From positions 4,960,001 to 5,024,000 of the forward strand of contig CM065307.1 of assembly GCA_033032175.1 (NCBI GenBank): DNA of 64,000 nucleotides, given 5' to 3'. Position 1 is the stretch's first letter, and each line of letters starts with the position of its first letter. This document shows, in pieces, positions 26,701 to 41,700 of the stretch. Source of the stretch: Saturnia japonica (lineage: Eukaryota > Arthropoda > Insecta > Lepidoptera > Saturniidae). The position numbers and the translations under genes were made by a program. The notes under the pieces were generated by a model, which had not been told where the DNA came from, ran no database searches, and was given only the letters and a program-made list of their open reading frames with translations.

Positions 26701-29700
26701 AGAAACCTGTAAAAAAGTATTTTAAATAATATTACTATAATAAATAAATAGATATATTTTTGGCATTACGGCAAAATTGCGGTACTATACCCGATTATTA
26801 CAACACAAACTTACCCTACAGGTAAGCAGAGTACAGTCCATAAACAACAGCTACCACTGAGAGGTCTACTACTTCGCTTACCTTGATAGCTTAATGTCTT
26901 ACGGTATTTTGCTGTGGGGATCAGCACCCGAAGTAGATACCATATTTATATTATAAAAGCGGGCAGTTCGAGCATTTTATAATATGAGACCGCGCGAATC
27001 ACTAAAGAACAAGTTCCAGGAATTTAGTATTTTAACTTTGCCCTCCCAATACATCTTTGATAACTTAATGTATGTTCGTAAATACTAAAGCTAGATTTCG
27101 TTAAAGATCAGCACAATGTTAATACTAAAAATAGAGATAAATTAGTTGTATCGTGTTTTAGAGTTAGTGAGACTAATAAAATTTTTTTAGCTAATAGTTT
27201 TAGGTTCTATAATAAAATTCCCAAGCACGTTACTGATTTGCCGAAAAACAAGTTCAAGGACCATGTCAAGCAGGTTTTGCTGTCAAAAGGTTATCATAGG
27301 GTGGATCATTATGTGAATGATAGTGATGTCTGGAAGCGACTCCCTCTATGTGCATCCACTAAATAATTATTTTTGTACCTAATATATGCGGGTATAGATA
27401 TCTAGTACACCGCTTGATTTCTATATAGTTGATACACCGAATGATCCTGGATTGTAACATACCTAAGCCTGTCTGGTATACCTGGTGTGTGGTAGTCATC
27501 ATACAGTCGCACACAATTATTATCGTATCAATTTTAACATGCTTTTATTACCTTCACCTTTATGTATCTAACTAATCTTTGCATTCATTTTTGACCGATT
27601 TTCAGACATCCGAGTAATTTTAAATTTTGCACACAGATTAAGGTTTTTAAGAACGGATGACAATACAATATTTGCAAAACTATCATCTATTAATCTTACT
27701 AAGATAAACTCATGATAAAAAAATACAGTTTTAAAAAACTACAAGACAGTTTTAAACAATACTACCCTTGAGGTATCCCTTTCCAACGAAAAAACAATCA
27801 TATAAATCTGCTCATAAAAATAGAAGTTATGCCTGAGAATTCATAAAAAAAAATATATACAATCGAATTGAGAACCTCTTTCTTTTTTTGAAGTTCATCG
27901 GTTCATAAATAAAACTGTTATGGTTGAGCGTTCATAAAAAAACAAAAAAATATATTCGAATTAAGTAACCTCTTTCATTTTTTGAAGTATGTTCAAAAAA
28001 CGTGGCATTCTTTCTACTTACGTTTCAATAATTACACTTCCTTAATGAATAGCTAAGAATACCAAAATTAAGACAACTAATATAACAAGCACTCCAAGAC
28101 GTTTTACAATAACGTTAATTTTTGTCAACCAATATTATAATTTTACTCAAAATGTTATGTACACGTACCGAATCCGCGAGTTGACTGTATGTTTAAAAAT
28201 TAAAGTAACTTATTGAGTAATATTAGTCCAAAGATAAAACTAAAACTATAGAAATCAGGATAACGTATTTTTTTAACTGTTTAATTTTCTATTTGAAAAA
28301 TTATAATAGTATTTTTTGTCTGTGAATCACGTGATTTAAAACGCCCATTAGAAAACATGACGTCGCCATTGAGGAGTTATGAACGTTTAGTCTCTTGCTT
28401 GAATTCGCTAAGTTTTTTCATTCGTCAGTTCACTTGTTACCTGATAGTCACCTTTGGCGGCTTTGACACATAAAATGAATGATGACGTCACGGGACCATA
28501 ATACCGCGTTTTAGTGGCGAATTTTTTATCAAAATAAAAAAATATTTTTATATAACTTTTTCGAGTGTAATAATATCATTTATTTTTGTTCTTATGTATT
28601 ATTTTCAATATAATATATAAAGTGTTTAAAAACATTTCAAAATTCTCTACTCCCATATGTGAGACACTTAACGCTGTTGAATTAAATCTTTATATTTAAA
28701 CAATATTTACCCGTTTTAATTTATATAAATAAGGTGGAACCGCGACTACTATCACGTGGACTATAGAATGATGTCAATAGGGTACACGTGCGAATCATGC
28801 TACCTTCGCTCCCGGTTATATTAAAGACAAAAATATCTATTGTGGGTGATCCTTAGAAGATAGACACTCTCCCTAAACTTTTGTAGGTTTTTTTAAGATC
28901 ATTGTGTGCCACACATTAATTTGATATATGTATTTCTTATAGTGTACTCTGCGTAAGCCATAGAAGCTCCCTATAATCGTCGTTTTTCCGAATTGATTTT
29001 TATTTGCAGGGAACCCTAATTATTTTTCTAATTCAAAGGAAAACTAAGTTACTCGTTATAACATCAGCTACCTGCCAGTGATAGTGAATGAGAGAAATCG
29101 GTACAACTGTTTCGGCAATTACTCAGAACAAACAGACAAAAATATTTAAAATTGGTTATTCGTTAGAAGTACCTATATACTTTCATAAGCATTAAGTTAA
29201 AAAAGGTGTTATTTCGACATTACAAACAGACATTATTTGTATAGATCGCTACAAAAGCATGTTGTTTAATTGTTTTAAATCGACTTCAACAATGGATGAT
29301 CAGCCACAACTTTTGTTTATGAACCGATTTGAAAGCTTCTTTTTTTGTATGATAGGAGGGTACCTCAAGGGTGGTCCCATTTTAATTTCATTTACATTGG
29401 ACCTTCAACTTCGAAGATACACAAGGGAACTCTTCAAAATAATGAAATCGGTTTTCTTTTTTGTTATAAATTGTCTGTTGGTGATGATTGAAGGTATGGC
29501 GGACTGGTAGGAAATTGTGACATATTGAAAAACCAATTCAGGCCAATCACAATCACAGGTAATAGAAGTCTCGCAACGGGAACCAGCTCAATAAAACCGA
29601 TCACGACCGATCCCTCATTCCAACTATTTGAAATCAGAGACCTTTCAAGACCCACTATCGCAATCCAACAATTGCACTAAATAAGCGATTTTTTTGTATT

Positions 29701-32700
29701 TCGTACAACTACAGCAAGCAACTAATGGGAAACGGCTACTGTAGCTTATTATATATAGCTACACCATAATAGTTATCACTAGTGCATTGGCGATCTTGAT
29801 CACACTTAGTAGGTAAGGGCGTAAGAAGTGTTTATAGTTTATGTGATTCTGGGTATTCCACAAAAATTGTTTATTTCTGTAAGCAAACTTTTTTGTTTTT
29901 GTTATGCATATTTTCATTTCATTTTATAGTAAAAACGAAAGTGCAAATGCGTTTTACTACAACTGTATTTTTTCTTGCCACGCCCATAATATTAACTTAA
30001 AATATATATTTGATAGACATCCTTCAGAAAAAAATATTATATTTATTTATGATACTAAATACTGATAAAAATTGTAGTTTCTTAATACTTTCATAACTTT
30101 TTGTTGAATGAAGATATCGTAATTTTTTTTATAAGGATCTCATATCTAAGCAACACAAACAAAAAAATTATTAAATTCTATCCAATTGTTTTTGTGTGAT
30201 GTGCGCACAATGGCAAATCACATGCTTTTTATTTATATAGATTGTAAGATTTTTGAACTCTTCATTGCGAAAAAAAAAGATAACCAATTTAAAGGCAAAT
30301 CCTAGAAAAGGACATGACGTGGTACTAACCCATCAAGTAAAGGACATAACAAATCACAATTAGAATAGAATCACCCATAAATCGATCAATATCAATATCA
30401 ATGCTTAATAATTAAAAAATGTTAGACAGTCATTAAACATTAGGTCGTAATAGTTTTTTAGCTATTCGATAGCTGCAGTATTTATTACATCAAATGAAAG
30501 AAAACCAAAACATAACTATTTCTGAGGGTTATTTAATTAACTGATACACGTACACGAAGTTAGAAAAGTTTGGAACTCTCATTAAAGAAAAGATTTTCAT
30601 TAAATAATTTTTTTTGTCTTTATTTTATTAAATCCATTTAACTGTATTCATTTAATTTAGATTTCATCTTAATTAAATTAAAGTTACTAGATATTTAAGA
30701 AAAAGATCAAGAATTATTTTCATAAACTTTTGAGAATTTTTTTTATTTGATTAATATTTATTTAACGAATTCTATCAACTTAACTTTGGTTGAAAGGATT
30801 TTTATATAGCGGGCGAAGTATCTAATGGTAGTCACATGTTATATTATTTCTTGTTTTATTTTACCTTTTTTGTAGTTCACCTCCAATAAATTGGTCATTA
30901 GCACAATCTTGTAACTTATTTACTTTTTAACCAAACTCAATCTATCTATCTATCTATATATACTATCTTCACCTGATCGAAAGTACAGTTCAGAACAAAA
31001 GTGACGGGTCAATGAATAAACCATAAGAAACACATCAATATTTTTTTATCTGACTCTCAATGGCAGCAACTGCAACTGTAGCTAGCCAGGCGGTCCTTAG
31101 AAAAAACCATACTACAATGCTATGGTTTCATCAATATGTTTTCCTTCACCGAAACCTCTGGCTCATTACATGAATTTTAACTCACGTCGATCGACGCGGA
31201 GTCCGTACAAGCTACCAACTGAGCCACCATTGCTTGCAAAGTCATCATTAAATCCAATAGCCAATATTGCTTTGATCATTTTTCTAAGTAATTGTAGATC
31301 TTAGAAAGACCTATAAAAAAAGTCAGAGATAGCATAGGTATACATGGGTATACCTTTAGAAGATGGCTTCTAAGCATCACATACAATAAGCATTTTTATC
31401 TTTAAAAAACCGGCGGGAGACCGCTGTAATTTGGAGCGGGGTTAGCAAGATTCGCGCGTGAGCTCGACTGTCGGCATTCTGTACTCCACGCAAGCAGAGC
31501 CGTTGGCACAGCTAGTATATATATAAATAATCAAAAACAGAATAGTTCAGTACCGTTTTCTCCTCTGTTTGTCAATCGATTGTCTTTTTGAATTAATCAA
31601 TAAAAAAAATGGAAAAATAAAATTCTACCTTTCAAGATTATCTTAACAAAACAATTCATATATATTATTATTTCCTCAAATTTTAAATAATAATTGTAAT
31701 CGAATTTAGACCAATAGGCGAGTACTAGTACAAATAAAATTGTTACAAAATAATCCCAAAATGGCAGTTAATGGTATATCGGAGGGTACACACATGATGA
31801 AAGTTTATAAAGCTTCTGATATCTCATAATTCCATACAACAAAATTTAATGAGCCTGCATAACTCTAACAGTACTGAAAGACGATTAGGCGCCAAATCAA
31901 CTATTCCACTTTTATATCGCATTGTTTCAAAAAGTCGTAAAAAATAAAACGCTACAAACTGTCACTTTAATGGCAACATTTTACGAGTTTTCACTGTTAA
32001 AGAAAAAGGGTTATTTTCTTTCTTTGTAACAGAATCTTATAAGTTATCTTTTGTCGCAACTAATTAAAGGAATTTTATAGTTATTTGCGTAAGATGGCGC
32101 TGTATAGTAATAACCATACACAATGATTATTTATATAATCACCTGAATATCGTTACAAAAAAATTATAAAATTTATATTTCGTTATCATCATCATTATAT
32201 TTATTAACATATATAATATATTAAAATAAATAAATTAATACTGCGAATCCTAAAACGACCAGTGCCATTAAACTTAGACCTCCCTAAATATTGACATTGA
32301 AGTAAGAGCAAGTGATATAATTTTCATTGCTATAAATGTCAATAGAAAATAGTCTATAATTAAAAATCCGCTGGTCGAATTTCGATCATTGGGCGACCGC
32401 TAGTAAAGAATAATGTCTCCCTTAATTATTCAACAATACAATATTCAGAAAAAAATTTGTACTAAAGTAAAGATATTTAGTAAGATTACAATAATTAGTA
32501 AGATACAATTCTATGACCCAGTTTTAAGAGGGCAATTTTCAAAAATCCTTGGTTTCAGTAAATAACATTATAACAATCAACCAGCATTGATATATCAAAT
32601 GTTTTTTTTAAAGTAAAGTTAACCTCGTGTCTTTTTGTGAAGTAACTTTTGCACAGCAATGAGCTAATTTGCATACCTACTAATTTTCTGATAAAGAAGA

Positions 32701-35700
32701 ACGCGGTAATAAGAATTACCGGGTAATGGGAGCTACAACATTTACATACACAATACGTAAAAGTCGCGCCCAAATTACACAAACTGTTTTAGGAACCTTC
32801 GGTTACGCAACGTAATTGATAATTATTCGGTCTGATCGGTAATTATTGTTTAAATCCCTACTTTAAATTATATGTCACTTTTATAAGATTTTTTAACCGA
32901 CTTCTACAAAGGTCGGGGTTTACTCAATTCGAATGTATTTTTTATGTATGTTCAACCATAACTTTATTGCTTCTGAAACGATTTAGATGATTCTTTTTTT
33001 GTTGGATAGGGTATAATACCTTAAGGGTGGTCCCATTTTAATTTCATTGGCATTAGACCTTAAACTTCGAAGATACACCAAAAAACTCAACGAAATAGTA
33101 GAAGATGTATTTTTTTTTTTTTTGTTAAAAATTGTCTTGTTTATTTTTATTATATGACTCCTATTCTGCCACTCTGTCTTGTATTATTAGAAGATAAACT
33201 GACTATTACTGGTTTCGTTTACATTACTATCCAGTGGTTGTATACCATAATGTGAACCATTGCCCCGTTCTGTTACAGTGACTTTAATACATAAGTTTAA
33301 CGAGACGTTTTCTTTACGGATAATAAAACCGGATGAGTTGCCGTAAACCCTTTAACTGCACACGCACCGGAGTAACATCTACGTACCTATTGCGGACGCG
33401 ATTATCCGGTTCATTACCCAGCCTTCATTTAACGTGGGGTCATGATACGAATGTCAAGTTTCTAAGAATTGTCGAATCAGGGCGCAAAGTAATACTGGTT
33501 CATATAATATGGGATAGATATAATACTTCTTTGTGTAGTGAAGCTTCTTAGAAGGTGATTCGATAATCAAGGGCGTGTCACGTTTAGGCACATTTCGTTA
33601 CATGAGAGAGAAGAAAGATGTAGAAGAATAGAAGAAAGGTAAGACAGCTATACATTGCTTATTTAATACATAGTTTATGCTATCCACGTCTCCCTTTTTA
33701 CCGGATTGTGAAAAAGTAGCGTTATGTTTTTCGTGTGTATGTCTATTTCTTTGGCATGCTATTTAGCCTAAACAGCATGATAGATTTTAGCCTACGAGGT
33801 GTCGTTAGATTCGTCTTAATTGTGGGAGTGACATCTGACTATATAATATTTAAGTATGACGTCTGGGAATCAAATAAAAAGAAAAAAATGAAAAATATTT
33901 TTAAGTGTTTTTGTTGGAGTCGGACTTTTTGTTTCCTCTTTAATAATTTTTAAGAAGTTTCACTGTTATCGCATGTAAATACCATCGTTTGGGCACACGA
34001 GCTAATCGTACTACCCCCACTCCCGCTTATTTTGTAGATAAAACTGCTATTGTTGAAGTGTTATTGGGTTTTTCTATAAAATTCCCAGTAGCATCTCTGA
34101 GTTTGTCTTTGTGTCCAATTAATGGCAATAGGCTCGCTCCCTATTATATGGGATCTAACAACATCTCGGCGAACTGTGAGTGTACATTAACACACCTCTG
34201 TTTAACCCTTCGGGGATACAAGCGTGATGGTATGTATGTATGTAAAAATGCTTACTACGGGTGATACTTAGAAGATAGACATATGCTCTCTCAGTTTTTT
34301 TGTAGTTATTTTATTATATAATTATGTACTACATTAATTTGATATAACTTTTATAGTTTACTCGGCGTAAGTCATTTAAGCGCCAGAATTGATTCACCGC
34401 GATCAGTTGTTTTTATTTGCGCAGAACTCAAATAATTTTACTAAAATAAAAGTAGCCTAAGTTAATCCTTATAACATCAGCTATATGCCTGTGAAAGTCA
34501 TATCAAAATCAGTCCAACCATTTCGGAAATTACTCAGAACAAACAGACAGACAGACAAAAATATCTTATATGCTTTTAGTAAAAAACTGTTATTTTGACA
34601 TTACAAACAAACACTTCAATTTTAATAATCGTTTTAATAATGACAATACTGTCAGATTTTGGCAATATAGCATGGAAAACATTCTGAAGTTAATCGTTAT
34701 GGCCGTAATCTCACCTGGTGTTAAGTAACGCTGTAGCCCTAGTATTAGTAGAGATATAATAGATATCATAAAATAAGTAAACAACCTAACCCTTACATTT
34801 ATCCTTGTGGTAAAGTGTTTATTTCTAATTCTTAAGATGTCTGCATACACATCGAGTAAACAGCACTAAGAGGTGCGTCACTCACTCGAGACTCGTGGGA
34901 AATGTCCTAGATTTTTTCCCGTCTGCCAACACAAAGATTTACACACCTGCTTCACGCGTTAATAACAGGGCCATATTTTATGTCTAAACTCTCATGTGTA
35001 ATGATTTATTACGCAATAAATTGTTTAGAAAATCGTTGATCGTCGAAAGCCGATCGTGGTGAAGGAATACAATTTATTAGTAAACAATTACCTCATATAT
35101 TATTGGAACAAAATTCTTGAACGCGGTTTTAGGTAGTAGTTGACTTATAGAAATCGTCACGTAAAGAAAAAGCGTTATGCTCCCTCCACGCAACTTAAAA
35201 TCGTCTTTAAATCTTTTTTAAAAATCCTAAATCAGCGATACTCGAACTATCGACCACTCGCACTGTACGCACAAGTACAAATCTGGTCGTTACATCGCTA
35301 GGCCAAATCGATGACGATTATAGTGTTAAATCAGGAACTGCATTCATTTTTTGATGGCACATTTAAATTTTGACCGGTTATTATTCAGTAATTTATTTCA
35401 GTTTTATGCTTAAATTAAATGTTAAATTCACTGTTATTGTATCACGATTGTCTTGTTCCACAAAATGTATTTGTATAAATGAAGCATATTACAGAAAACA
35501 GTTTCCACTTGAGCCTTCTTGGCTCAGCGGTCAAAAGCTATAACAATTTAATATAATCCTCGTAACTTTACTCATTACAACCCACTGGAGTTAGTTAAAT
35601 ATTCAAGCGGTCCAGTAAGGGCATGAACTTGCAACTTTATGTTTTAAAACCACAAATGAACGGAACTCGCTACTCTTGTCGGTTTTCCGAACTCACAAAA

Positions 35701-38700
35701 AATGTTTACGTTTGTTTTTTGTCTGAAGATATAGAGGCCTTCAAACGAAGACTGAATCGATTTTTACTGAGCGAATGTGTGCCGTTATCGGTTATGTTTT
35801 CATATTATGCCACCAAACTGATCATTCCAAGATCATTCTGGCTGGAGCTTGTCAGATTATGAGGATGATCAAGATTAGTTACTAGGTCACTTACGGACAG
35901 CGATAACAATAGACTATTTAAGAGAGGTTGAAGGCCACTGGGTGCAACTCCAAATAAAAAAGACATACATCATTCTTACATAGGTTGTCGGATCGTGTAC
36001 ATACAGTGCTTTCACTTAACCCTGATTACGCAAACAAGATTTGTAATTCCGGAATGAAGATATCAAGGAAAACCCTGGAGTCTTCGATAGTCTATCTGGT
36101 GTCTCTCTCTTCGACATATTTATATTGGTCATTTATTTCTATAAGTATATTCTCTATATTCATAATGCCAAATATTCATTTCAAAATTGCTCTATGCGGT
36201 TATGTCATTATTCCATAAATTCTCTTATCGAGTAGAAAGATGTATTCATCAGATGGATTTTAAATTTATTTATATTCGCATTTTCTTCTTCCTTAATATT
36301 ATCTGGAATTTTACTGTACACGGTAACGGCTCTGTAATAAGGACTGTTCTTATAAATTTCTAATTTGGATTCTGGGGAGATGTTTGAAATCCCGCTCATA
36401 TGACTATTGCAGGAACACGTAGCACCCGAACGTTAAGTAATACAACCAATATAACAATATGACGGAGATAATGAAGGTCGCTCAGGAAAAGATCGTAAAA
36501 TAGTCCCAATAAGGAGGTCGTACTAGGCGGTACGTGGATGTTTGTTCCAATCATGATTTTGATTTATATTCCGATTAGAAGAAACTACTAATTTAGAGAT
36601 AGTAGGATACTTTGCATTTTCATTAGCACAACAAACTTTATTTAGCATTGATCGGATGTATCGGTGAAATTTAGAACGAGGGTTGCTGGTTTTATTCTTT
36701 CCAGACTATGGAACAAAAATACTAAAATTGCATTTCGAAAATTCCCTACATAACTATTGGATACCTATGTTCTTTGATAACTACTATAAAACAAACGCTA
36801 ACTTTATTAAGTTATTACTGGTAAATAAGGAAAATGTTCGTTCTTGACATTCTTTTTTGATATTTGACAATTCAGATACCAAAGCGAGACACAAAGGCAG
36901 CACACAAAACAACTTCTACCTACACTCACTGATATCAAAACATTATTCAAAACATACACCAATAACTTTCACACTCACACAGGCACTCACAGGACACGTA
37001 TACACTAAACAATAATTGCATAGGTTCAAAATAAACGATATCGACACATGTCCCTGTGTTTTATATTATTATAAACACAACATCTTGAACAACAAATAAA
37101 CAGGTGAAAAACGCAAAAATTAAAAAAAAAGAAAAAAAAGAATTTTTTGATGTATTTATAATGAGGGATCGGCTTCTTGACTCTATAATATTACTTAATT
37201 TTATGTTCCTTGACGTTTCTTAAGTGGTGGTGGTGTCGAATAATATCTACAAATCTGAGACGTCCAAGTCAACCTCACCTGCACATGGTGCACCCGGCCG
37301 AATAACGAACGAGGAAATGGCCACAGCGGTGTGGCAGGGCGGTACAGACCGACTAGGTCGCGACCACCATGTATATGGTGAAAAGTGTGGAGAGTGACTC
37401 GCTTTTGCATGTCGCGTTTCGGGATCAGCCGTCGATTGATTTCGATCTCTCGGTGGTCACCGTTGTGTTAGCATTGTACTGTGCTTACCGTCAGAGATAG
37501 TACCGTCAATTTGCCGTGCTATTATTAAAAAAAATGCTTGTAACCTTTAGCTCATAATGCAAATAGAATAACTATTTCTATACCTTACAAACTACATTTA
37601 CTATGCCATATCCTTGTGACTTGATTTGTTCCATAAACACATTATTATAATGGCCCGGTTATATAGCCATTATGAAACATCATATTTGGAGGACTGCTCA
37701 CGTCACCGGGTGACAGCACCTGAATACCAGCAGCTTGGCTACAATCAGTCCAAGCTACAGTAGTCTCTCTCGCGCCCTATTCGGTCGTGCGGGCATAATA
37801 CGATAAAATAGATTTCAGTAAAACCTATTTTGATTTTTTTTTTGTTTATTATACTGTCTATTGACAAGTTATATTTAATTGATAGGAAATGTATAAATAC
37901 CTTCCAATGCTGATAAAGCACATATGCATGATGCTAGCAGAGCAGGCCAGCACATCGCATGTCACGTAGACATTACACCACACCACACCAAGAGGCCAAT
38001 ATCCTAAAAAAAATACAAAATTATATAAAAAACCTAGATTTTACTTTATATTTGCCTAACTTATATATAATAAAAGATTACTTGCGCGGTAAGAAAATAA
38101 CGAAATATTTATTATATGTCTGTGAATTAGTCAAAAGCCTGAAAAGTTGAGTGCAAAGAAATATTTAGCAACAAATTGATTGCAAAATACAACCAAGAGT
38201 TTTTGGCATTTTACATCGAAAAATTTCTTTAAGATTTGATAATGTTAGACTTAAAGTACAACCAAGAATTATTCTACTATTATATTACCGTATAAAAGAT
38301 AATTTTGAAAAATCCTTATAATATATAAGGAAATAATAAGCCATTTTTTAATTTGAAATATGAATAAATAACAACAAAATAAAATATCAAATAGTTGTTT
38401 ATAAGATAAAATATCAATATTATTTTATTATTATGAAATTACTCACAAAAGAAATATATTCAAATATATACTGATATTCACAAATAACCTATAATGTTAG
38501 CATAAGTCACCACACTGATAAACTAAACACACACGTAATGTAGTGATGGAAAAATACAAGTTTTATTTTTTTTACTTGAAAATTTTTCAGTTGAGCAGCT
38601 TCTAGTTTATATTATATTGTAGATTAAGGTGTTCTGTCAAACAAATCAAATTTTTTCTTTGATTTTGTTATAATTTAGCAACTTTTTGTTGATTTACTTG

Positions 38701-41700
38701 CTATTGTAGATTAGGCTACTTACTGTAAACCCAAAATAAAAACAAATAAGTGCGCTAGGTTGCGGCGGCAAATAATTGGACATCTGTATTTGTATACATT
38801 TTAGACTGCTCAATTGAAAGAATTTAAGAACAAAAGATATTAAGTCATTCTAAGGAAAATACACCTCGGAAATATTAGCCACTTTGTACCTAAGCGCGGC
38901 GACGGACATGTTTCTTACTATTTGATATTCAAAACACTTTAATATATAGATTACATGCTGCTCAACTGAAAAAAAAAGTAAAACATTAAACTTGAATTTT
39001 TCCATACAAGAAATAACTTAATAAAATTTTCTCGAAATGTATTAACTTTATTATCCAATCTATTGATTCTCTTCATTAATCTATTGAAATTTATCTAAAA
39101 AAAGACAATTACAATTATGATCGCTCATTCTATAATATAAAAATTAGATCAAAGATTTTCGCTGCCTATTTTTCCAATCCTGAACCACTGTGCGCCGTCC
39201 GCAACACACCTACGCAGCTCTGCTCTGCTTCCTCGCTACGCTGTAATAGATTGGAAACATAAATGGGGCACCACTTCTCTCTATTCTTGTCAGCAGATTT
39301 CGTTCCCGTCAAATTTATCCATTAGCCATTGTTTTATAATTTGATCAGTGTAAGTCATTCTTCATCTGCCCTGGTCTCTCCACTACCCGTTCGTAAATAC
39401 AATAGGATAAATTTAGATTTTTTTTTACTATAGTCAACATAATAAATATTTCAAATTGGAAACCATAGTAAGTACTTATATATAATAACAAAAACGAACA
39501 CACGGTCACGTAAAATGACAAACGTTTATGTTTAACTAACTTCAAAAAAGGAGGGGGTTCTCAATTCGATTGTATATTTTTTTATGGATGTTCAGCCCTA
39601 ACTTTATTGTTTATAAACCAATTTAGACAATTATGTGCCACATTAATTTGATATATTTCTTATTGTTTACTCTGCGTAAGCCATTTAAGCTCCCTAAAAT
39701 CGAATTGATTTTTATTTGCGAAGAACCCCAATTCTTTTTCTAATTTAAAGGAAAACTAAGTTACTCCTTATATCGTCAGCTACCTGCCAGTGATAGAGAG
39801 TGAGAGACATCGGTACAACCGTTTCGAAAATTACCCAGAACAAACAGACAGAGAGCAGGTAAAAACATTTAAAATTGGTTATTTGTTGGAAGTACCGTAT
39901 ATACTTTCATATTCATTTAGTAAAAAAGGTGTTATTTCGATATTATAAACAGACATTATTTGTATAGATTGCTACAAAACCGTGTTGTTTAATTGTTTTA
40001 AAGATGTGAGGTTTCTCAATTCAATTTTTTTTTAATGAATGCTCAGCCATAACTTTTGTTTATGAACCGATTTGAATGATTCTTTTTTTGTTCGATAGAA
40101 GGATACCTCAAGAGTGGTCCCATTTTAATTTCGTTGGCATTGGCCATTCGACTCTGATATTACACCAGGGAACTTTTGAAAATGATTGACGTTGGTTTTC
40201 TTATTTGTTAAAAATTGTCTTGTTACATTTAAAAGAATAATCGAGTCAATATTTAAAAAAAACCTCAACTGTAAAAACACTTACGTAATAAATTAGTTTT
40301 GTTAGCAGAACAACAACATAAACTTTCAAGAAACTTACTAGTTATAGTTACTAGTAAGCGAAGTTCAAATTTTAATATAATTTTGACTTTAAGTTATTTT
40401 TAGAATCGAAATGCATTTTAGGTGCAGCCAATTTTTTAAATGTAACAGATAATTATATATCTTGAGTTAGATTGTATGCTGTTAATAACGAACTATTTAT
40501 TTAAAAAATGAGTTAACAACTTGGATTGCCTTTAAAGCAGTGTGTCCACGCCATGTAATATTAGGTACGTAACGTATGCAGCCAATCGATTGTACTTCCT
40601 TTCCCGAAAAGGTTTCCAATTGGTTTTTGAGTGGAAAATTACTATATTATCAATACTCTTGAGTTATACACCGAAATATTGGGCTTTGGTATTTTTTTGT
40701 AACTTTAACAATTTGGGTTATTCTTTTTTTGTTAGATAGGGGATACTTCAAGGGTAGTTCCATTTCATTGTCATTGGACCTTCAACTACGAAGATATACG
40801 AGGAAACTCTTCAAAATATTTGAAGTTGGTTTTCTTCTTTTTTTTGTTAACGATTTCCTTATTAAAACTTAAAATATTACATTTAAATTATTGTACTTTT
40901 TATATCCGTGCTTAGAGCATAATCCACATAGAAGCGTTTTTTTTTCATATAAAATTTATATGTTATGCATTAGCTTCGTTCTTGCTAAATTGGAATAAAA
41001 ATAATAAATTTTACGTTACTACAAATAAGCCTCGATTAAAACAAAAGTGATTGAATAAAAGTAAAATAAATATACATTTAGAAAATAGATTAAATACCAC
41101 TCACCTAAGAAGCCAGGTATCGCTCCCATGGGCATCACGAACAAACTGACCAACAAATCAGCAATCGCCAATGATAACAGAAAATAGTTTGTAACATTCT
41201 GCAACCTCTTATCCAAACACACAGCCAAACATACCAAAATATTACCAACACCTCCAGCTATTATAAATAATATCACAAAAAGGAAACTCCAGTCATAGCC
41301 TTTACCCCCAAACGCGTCGTCAGTCACGTTCTTATAATTCACATTACACTGAAAACTTTCCACTATACCACTTTTTAAAAATTCATTCGGAATGTCGATG
41401 TACAACGTTCTATTCAAATTGTCGTTGATGCACAGCAACTCGGAGTTACAGATGGTAGACGGCAGTCTCATCCAGATGCTTTTAAATGCATTCTCGAACG
41501 CAATCGAGAATAAATTCAATTTGAATCCAGTATTGCACATAGTATCGTTGCTGTTTGGGTCCAGTGTCGCGTTAAAACAAGATTCGCAACTGTACGACGT
41601 TTCATTTTGAATGTCAATGTTTAATTTACAATCATAGTAAATGTAGCCATCTGGGCTACAGTCGAGCCCGTATTCAGTATCTCCGCAACCTCGTTCAGCG

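Larger units (their letters stand above)
26707..37900 (-). other. 5-HT2A intron between TM3 and ICL2 exons (11.2 kb)
   Basis: The longest visible intron. It carries a LINE 3' end, B+A composites, SINE copies and LINE tails. Nothing recognisable in 27400-27760, 29660-30950, 31520-32230, 32410-32890, 33150-33570, 34750-35220, 35890-36200 and 36420-37190. 28010-28730 holds only the motifs ATCACGTGATT (about 28327) and TGACGTCAC (about 28483). Confidence 0.75.
38004..41104 (-). other. 5-HT2A intron between TM2 and TM3 exons (3.1 kb)
   Basis: 38010-39530 is AT-rich with nothing recognised. 39535-40860 holds family A and Helitron B copies. The rest is plain. Confidence 0.8.

Noticed and set aside
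29259..29510. 83-codon plus-strand ORF
   Set aside because: It coincides with a repeat family A copy; other copies do not keep the frame.
41019..41104. Extension of the 5-HT2A start exon ORF past FLG (WYLIYFLN..)
   Set aside because: This reads through a consensus GTGAGT donor into the intron. Splicing to 38003 restores the family sequence GYWPLG.
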